A program made the position numbers and the translations under genes. Shown one piece after another: positions 60,182-64,000 of a stretch of 64,000 nt of DNA. The first letter of the stretch is position 1. The number at the start of each line of letters is the position of its first letter. Below the pieces are notes generated by a model that was given only the letters and a program-made list of their open reading frames with translations, did no database searches and was not told the DNA's origin. The stretch covers positions 1,612,001 through 1,676,000 of the forward strand of contig NZ_SJKD01000001.1 of the NCBI RefSeq assembly GCF_004331485.1. Reading direction: 5' to 3'. Origin of the DNA: Kribbella capetownensis. GTDB lineage: Bacteria > Actinomycetota > Actinomycetes > Propionibacteriales > Kribbellaceae.

Positions 60182-61702
60182 ATGACTGACGCACACGTGA
60201 ACCCGGTGAACCCCGACAGCGGGCAGGACGACCTGCCCGAGCAGATGCGGGTTCGCCGGGAGAAGCGTGACCGCCTGCTGGCGGAGGGAGTGCAGCCGTA
60301 CCCGATCTCGGTGCCGCGGACGCACCTGCTGAAGGACCTGCGGGCGAAGTACGACGGCCAGGAGCTGGAGCCGGACACCCGGACCGGCGAGCAGGTCTCG
60401 GTGGCCGGCCGGGTCATCTTCCTCCGCAACACCGGCAAGCTGTGCTTCGTCCGGCTGCGCGAGGGCGACGGGACCGAGCTCCAGGTGATGCTGTCGGTCG
60501 CGGACCTCGGCGACGAGGGCCTGACCCGGTTCAAGCAACTCGTCGACATCGGCGACCTGCTGTCCGTCCAGGGCGAGGTCATCACCAGCCGTCGCGGTGA
60601 GCTGTCCGTGCAGGCGACCAGCTGGCAGATGGCGGCCAAGACGCTGCGCCCGCTCCCGAACGAGCACAAGCCGCTGAACGAGGAGGCCCGGGTCCGGCTG
60701 CGGTACGTCGACCTGATCGTCCGCCCGGAGGCGCGGGACATGGTCCGGAACAAGGCCGCCGTACTGAAGTCACTGCGGGCGACCTTCGACGCGCACGACT
60801 TCATCGAGGTCGAGACGCCGGTGCTGCAGCTGACCAACGGCGGTGCCGCGGCGCGGCCGTTCTCGACCCACCTGAACGCGTTCGACCAGGAGATGAAGCT
60901 GCGGATCGCGCTCGAGCTGGATCTCAAGCGGGCGATGATCGGCGGCGTCGACCGGGTCTTCGAGATCGGCCGGACGTTCCGCAACGAGGGACTCGACTCC
61001 ACCCATGCGGCGGAATTCTCGATGATCGAGGCCTATGAGGCGTACGGCGATTACGACACGATGGCCGAACTGTTCGCCGAGCTGATGCGGAACGCCGGTC
61101 GTGCGATCGGCCGGACCGCGATCACCGCGCGCGACGGTTCGGACATCGATCTGGAGCAGCCGTTCCGGCATGCGACGCTTTTCGGACTCGTCTCCGAAGC
61201 CGTCGGTGAGACCGTCGACGTGACCACCGACGTGGCCGCGCTGACCAAGCTGGCCGAGCAGCACGACGTCGAGCTGCAGCCGGGCTGGAATGCCGGCGAG
61301 ATCGCCGTGGAGTTGTTCGAGAAGCTGGTCGAGCACACGCTGATCCAGCCCACCTTTGTCCGTGACTATCCGGAGTCGGCCAGGCCGCTGGCGAAGCCGC
61401 ATCGCAAAATTCCCGGACTGGTCGAGGCCTGGGACCTGATCGTCAACGGGGTCGAGTTGGGGACGGCGTACTCGGAGCTGAACGATCCGGTCATCCAGCG
61501 GGAACGCCTGGTGGCACAGTCGTTGCTGGCCGCAGCCGGCGACCCGGAGGCGATGGAGCTGGACGAGGACTTCCTCCGGGCGATGGAGTTCGGCATGCCG
61601 CCGGCCGGCGGCATGGGGATGGGGCTGGACCGGCTGGTGATGCTGTTCACCGGCGCCGGTATCCGGGAGACGATTCTGTTCCCGTTGCTGCGCCCGGAGT
61701 GA
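60182..61702 (+). CDS. lysS: Lysyl-tRNA synthetase, class II
   Basis: The N-terminal OB-fold anticodon domain (about residues 50-165) is followed by the class-II core: motif 2 RTFRNEGLDSTHAAEF (about 264-279) and motif 3 GMGMGLDRLVML (about 479-490). At 506 residues it is typical LysS1, without the membrane-bound LysX extension. ATG 60182 has TAGCCT 6 nt upstream and no ribosome site, so it is probably leaderless. A perfect 10-bp hairpin follows. Confidence 0.96.
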   Translation: MTDAHVNPVNPDSGQDDLPEQMRVRREKRDRLLAEGVQPYPISVPRTHLLKDLRAKYDGQELEPDTRTGEQVSVAGRVIFLRNTGKLCFVRLREGDGTELQVMLSVADLGDEGLTRFKQLVDIGDLLSVQGEVITSRRGELSVQATSWQMAAKTLRPLPNEHKPLNEEARVRLRYVDLIVRPEARDMVRNKAAVLKSLRATFDAHDFIEVETPVLQLTNGGAAARPFSTHLNAFDQEMKLRIALELDLKRAMIGGVDRVFEIGRTFRNEGLDSTHAAEFSMIEAYEAYGDYDTMAELFAELMRNAGRAIGRTAITARDGSDIDLEQPFRHATLFGLVSEAVGETVDVTTDVAALTKLAEQHDVELQPGWNAGEIAVELFEKLVEHTLIQPTFVRDYPESARPLAKPHRKIPGLVEAWDLIVNGVELGTAYSELNDPVIQRERLVAQSLLAAAGDPEAMELDEDFLRAMEFGMPPAGGMGMGLDRLVMLFTGAGIRETILFPLLRPE

Positions 61703-61735
61703 TTCCGGCAGCACCCGAGTGATTCAGGAAACCGG

Positions 61736-61768
61736 CCCGGAGGTTCGTTGCATAGCACAACCTCCGGG
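61736..61768 (+). terminator. Hairpin after lysS
   Basis: CCCGGAGGTT (61736-61745) pairs perfectly with AACCTCCGGG (61759-61768) around a 13-nt loop. There is no U tract, but the position 34 bp after the lysS stop fits a terminator. Confidence 0.7.
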
Positions 61769-61926
61769 TCATGCAATTCCGGGGGTCCAATTGATTCCGG
61801 TCCAGCCCGAGTTACGATCTACCGGCGCGGCTGAATACTGAAGGTCACCGTCGGAGCACAGCGTCGCACGTACCTCACCGAACCGAAGATTTCGGTCACA
61901 TCTTTCCGGCTCATTCCCGGTGGTGA

Positions 61927-61956
61927 ATGACACGAAGGCGGTTTGTGCGGTACAAA
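61927..61956 (+). promoter_or_regulatory. Candidate lsr2 promoter
   Basis: ATGACA (61927-61932), an 18-bp spacer and TACAAA (61951-61956) resemble a vegetative promoter with one weak -10 base. The leader would be about 58 nt and has GGAAAGG as ribosome site 12 nt before the ATG. Confidence 0.45.
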
Positions 61957-62020
61957 TCAGGTGCGAACAATTCGGCAGGGGGATTGTGCCCGGTGGCGGG
62001 CGCGGAAAGGACTGTCATCG

Positions 62021-62350
62021 ATGGCGCAAAGGGTGCAGGTAGTTCTCGAGGACGATCTCGACGGAGGTAAGGCCGACGAGACCGTGACCTTCGGGCTGGA
62101 CGGCACGACGTACGAGATCGACCTGTCGAAGAAGAATGCCGCCAAGCTGCGCGACGCCATGGCCGGGTACGTCGGCTCGGCGCGCCGGGTGTCCGGACGC
62201 CGCGGTGCCGCGGGCCGGGCGCGAGGCCGCGGCCGGTCTGCGTCGGACTCCGCCGACATCAGGGCCTGGGCCAAGGAGAACGGCTACGAGGTGAGCGAGC
62301 GGGGCCGGATCTCCGCCGAGGTGCGCGCGGCGTACAACGAAGCCAAGTAA
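62021..62350 (+). CDS. lsr2: Nucleoid-associated protein Lsr2
   Basis: Lsr2 is the actinobacterial H-NS analogue that silences AT-rich genes. The N-terminal dimer domain (QRVQVVLEDDLDGG, then VTFGLDGTTYEIDLS) is followed by an Arg/Gly-rich linker (about residues 50-70) and a C-terminal DNA-binding domain with the AT-hook-like RGR loop (SERGRIS, about 91-97). The length of 109 is usual. ATG 62021 is chosen because homologues begin MAQRV. It lies between lysS and clpC, as in related genomes. Confidence 0.97.
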   Translation: MAQRVQVVLEDDLDGGKADETVTFGLDGTTYEIDLSKKNAAKLRDAMAGYVGSARRVSGRRGAAGRARGRGRSASDSADIRAWAKENGYEVSERGRISAEVRAAYNEAK

Positions 62351-62365
62351 TTCCCACGGACCTGC

Positions 62366-62397
62366 CGGTCCCGGCGCCCACCAGGGTGCCGGGGCCG
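62366..62397 (+). terminator. Terminator hairpin after lsr2
   Basis: CGGTCCCGGCGCCC (62366-62379) pairs with GGGTGCCGGGGCCG (62384-62397) around ACCA, with two G-T-type mismatches. It starts 15 bp after the lsr2 stop and has no U tract. Confidence 0.65.
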
Positions 62398-62595
62398 TCC
62401 GCATTCCGGTTGTTTCACAGTGTGGACGCCCCGGTGACCGGGGATCGGAAGCGGATGGTTGCGCCGGCAGGTAGTTCGGTGAATTCGCTGGTGGCGAACA
62501 CGCTGTCCGATCGGGGCCGGAGGGGAACACGCTGGACAGCCGCGGGGTTCTTCCCTTGTGATGCCTCCCGGGCGGCCGATCGAGCAGTGTTCTTT

Positions 62596-62636
62596 TGTTC
62601 GCCCAGAGCGAGCCTGTCGGCACCGGGGACTAGCAT
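62596..62636 (+). promoter_or_regulatory. ClgR-type box and -10 of clpC
   Basis: TGTTCGC-ccaga-GCG (62596-62610) followed by AGC matches the CGC-N5-GCG site that I recall for ClgR, activator of clp genes in actinobacteria, with one flanking mismatch. TAGCAT (62631-62636) lies about 21 bp on, and no -35 consensus is seen, which fits an activator-dependent promoter. Confidence 0.6.
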
Positions 62637-62699
62637 GCATGTACGGGGGTCGGGCCACACGGTACGTCCGACTCCTCTGAGGCAAGGAGCGCTTTGGCG

Positions 62700-64000
62700 A
62701 TGTTTGAACGATTTACGGACCGCGCCCGTCGGGTAGTCGTCCTGGCTCAGGAAGAGGCCAGGATGCTCAGCCACAACTACATCGGGACCGAGCACATCCT
62801 GCTCGGCCTGATCCACGAGGGTGAAGGGGTCGCCGCCAAGGCTCTCGAGAGCCTGGGTATCTCGCTCGAGGCCGTCCGCTCCCAGGTCGAAGAGATCATC
62901 GGCCAGGGGCAGCAGGCACCGAGCGGGCACATCCCGTTCACCCCCCGCGCCAAGAAGGTGCTGGAGCTCTCCCTGCGCGAGGCCCTGCAACTGGGTCACA
63001 ACTACATCGGCACCGAGCACATCCTGCTCGGCCTCATCCGCGAGGGTGAGGGTGTCGCCGCGCAGGTCCTGGTCAAGCTCGGTGCGGACCTGAACAAGGT
63101 CCGGCAGCAGGTCATCCAGCTGCTGAGCGGGTACCAGGGCAAGGAGACGGCGTCCGCCGGTGGCCCAGCCGCCGAGGGTGCTCCCAGCAGCTCGCTGGTG
63201 CTCGACCAGTTCGGCCGGAACTACACCCAGTCCGCCCGCGAATCGAAACTCGACCCGGTGATCGGGCGCGAGATGGAGATCGAGCGGGTCATGCAGGTGC
63301 TGTCCCGGCGGACGAAGAACAACCCTGTCCTGATCGGTGAGCCGGGCGTCGGCAAAACCGCCATCGTGGAGGGTCTGGCCCAGCAGATCGTCCGTGGTGA
63401 CGTCCCGGAGACGCTGAAGGACAAGCAGATCTACTCCCTCGACCTGGGCGCCCTGGTGGCCGGTTCGCGCTACCGCGGTGATTTCGAGGAACGCCTGAAG
63501 AAGGTGCTCAAGGAGATCCGCACCCGCGGCGACATCGTGCTGTTCATCGACGAGATCCACACCCTCGTCGGGGCCGGCGCGGCCGAGGGCGCGATCGACG
63601 CGGCGAGCATTCTGAAGCCGATGCTGGCCCGCGGCGAACTGCAGACCATCGGTGCCACCACCCTCGACGAGTACCGCAAGTACGTCGAGAAGGACGCCGC
63701 GCTGGAGCGCCGGTTCCAGCCGATCCAGGTGGCCGAGCCCTCGATCGCACACACGATCGAGATCCTCAAGGGCCTGCGGGACCGGTACGAGGCACATCAC
63801 CGGGTGACCATCACCGACGCTGCGCTGGTGAACGCCGCGCAGATGGCCGACCGGTACATCTCCGACCGGTTCCTGCCGGACAAGGCGATCGACCTGATCG
63901 ACGAGGCCGGGGCCCGGCTGCGGATCCGCCGGATGACGGCTCCGCCGGACCTGCGCGAGTTCGACGAGAAGATCGCGAACGTGCGCCGGGAGAAGGAGTC
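62700..64000 (+). CDS. clpC: ATP-dependent Clp protease ATPase subunit ClpC, 5' part
   Basis: The gene continues past the right edge; 433 codons are present. The two N-terminal Clp-N repeats are seen ([20 protein letters not shown] at about 22-41 and [20 protein letters not shown] at about 97-116), then the first AAA module with Walker A GEPGVGKT (about 213-220), Walker [11 protein letters not shown] and the sensor motif [11 protein letters not shown]. The M-domain begins near the edge. It unfolds proteins for ClpP. ATG 62700 has AAGGAG 11 nt upstream; [11 protein letters not shown] is the standard ClpC1 start. Confidence 0.97.
   Translation, partial: MFERFTDRARRVVVLAQEEARMLSHNYIGTEHILLGLIHEGEGVAAKALESLGISLEAVRSQVEEIIGQGQQAPSGHIPFTPRAKKVLELSLREALQLGHNYIGTEHILLGLIREGEGVAAQVLVKLGADLNKVRQQVIQLLSGYQGKETASAGGPAAEGAPSSSLVLDQFGRNYTQSARESKLDPVIGREMEIERVMQVLSRRTKNNPVLIGEPGVGKTAIVEGLAQQIVRGDVPETLKDKQIYSLDLGALVAGSRYRGDFEERLKKVLKEIRTRGDIVLFIDEIHTLVGAGAAEGAIDAASILKPMLARGELQTIGATTLDEYRKYVEKDAALERRFQPIQVAEPSIAHTIEILKGLRDRYEAHHRVTITDAALVNAAQMADRYISDRFLPDKAIDLIDEAGARLRIRRMTAPPDLREFDEKIANVRREKE

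Larger units (their letters stand above)
61703..62020. other. 318-bp intergenic stretch before lsr2
   Basis: It has no gene that I can support. It holds the lysS terminator (61736-61768) and then a stretch with less GC than usual leading to the lsr2 promoter. The lower GC may allow Lsr2, which binds AT-rich DNA, to act on its own promoter; that is inference. Confidence 0.6.
62351..62699. other. 349-bp intergenic stretch before clpC
   Basis: No gene is supported here. It contains the lsr2 terminator at 62366-62397, a candidate ClgR box at 62597-62613, a TAGCAT -10 element at 62631-62636, and the clpC ribosome site AAGGAG. The length fits a regulated promoter with a leader of about 57 nt. Confidence 0.6.

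Noticed and set aside
62015..62685. Minus-strand open frames over lsr2 and the clpC leader
   Set aside because: They are antisense to lsr2 or cover the promoter and terminator region, without ribosome sites or recognisable products.
1..64000. tRNA, rRNA, CRISPR array, prophage or integrase
   Set aside because: I looked for tRNA-like cloverleaf ends, repeated spacers and mobile-element genes and found none.

Overview
The window is high-GC actinobacterial chromosome. A fused two-domain FO synthase (FbiC), Lsr2, an NlpC/P60 protein with a coiled coil, ClpC1-type ClpC, a BTAD/AfsR-type regulator, DUF3180 after folK, frequent GTG starts and a strongly GC-biased codon third position all fit. The gene order (ftsH-folE-fol genes; panC-nadB-nadC-coaX; lysS, lsr2, clpC) suggests Propionibacteriales, perhaps a Kribbella/Nocardioides relative. 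That placement is inference from style and gene order, not from a database comparison. I see no rRNA, tRNA, CRISPR array, IS element or phage gene.

Layout. 1-5 kb: the cut 5' part of a membrane protein, a small membrane protein, fbiC with a tandemly repeated end, and regulators. 5-16 kb: an accessory block of regulator-plus-target pairs (TetR, a GH116 glycosidase, MarR-MFS, MarR with a shortened glycosyltransferase, TetR-MFS, SDR with an XRE/MmyB-type regulator). 16-21.5 kb: four exported proteins (ThuA-ricin, BNR-repeat, EEP phosphatase/nuclease, NlpC/P60 hydrolase). 21.5-24.7 kb: SDR, LysR, quinone oxidoreductase and MarR. 24.7-38.6 kb: conserved housekeeping genes (ppa, PBP4-type carboxypeptidase, an F420-associated metalloprotease, tilS, hpt, ftsH, folE, folP, folB, folK, DUF3180 and an inositol-monophosphatase-like enzyme), with a secreted S1 protease between folE and folP. 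38.7-43.1 kb: an isolated nuoD-like gene, two bacterial-PH proteins, a methyltransferase and a 2H phosphoesterase. 43.2-48.2 kb: pantothenate/NAD genes (Rossmann protein, panC, nadB, nadC, coaX). 48.3-60.2 kb: accessory genes (DUF6220-multicopper oxidase, CMD protein, a large BTAD regulator, hemerythrin, lipoprotein, DedA, SPFH-NfeD, ArsR-MFS). 60.2-64 kb: lysS, lsr2 and the start of clpC.

Regulation can be read in unusual detail. About sixteen genes have a TANNNT hexamer (the actinobacterial -10 form) 6-8 nt upstream of the start codon and usually no Shine-Dalgarno sequence, which points to leaderless transcripts. Several regulators (TetR at 5.2 kb, MarR at 9.4 and 10.5 kb, TetR at 12.1 kb, ArsR at 58.9 kb) have clean inverted repeats over these promoters or starts. 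Within operons, genes are mostly joined by ATGA/GTGA overlaps.

The most notable single observations are: the end of fbiC is present as three 21-bp tandem copies, each with a stop codon; CoaX has lost the Asp and Gly of its first phosphate motif; the glycosyltransferase at 9.5 kb lacks its sugar-donor segment; a perfect 17-bp inverted repeat lies in front of folP; twin ArsR operators sit 22 bp apart; and Val codon GTA occurs almost only before codons starting with C.
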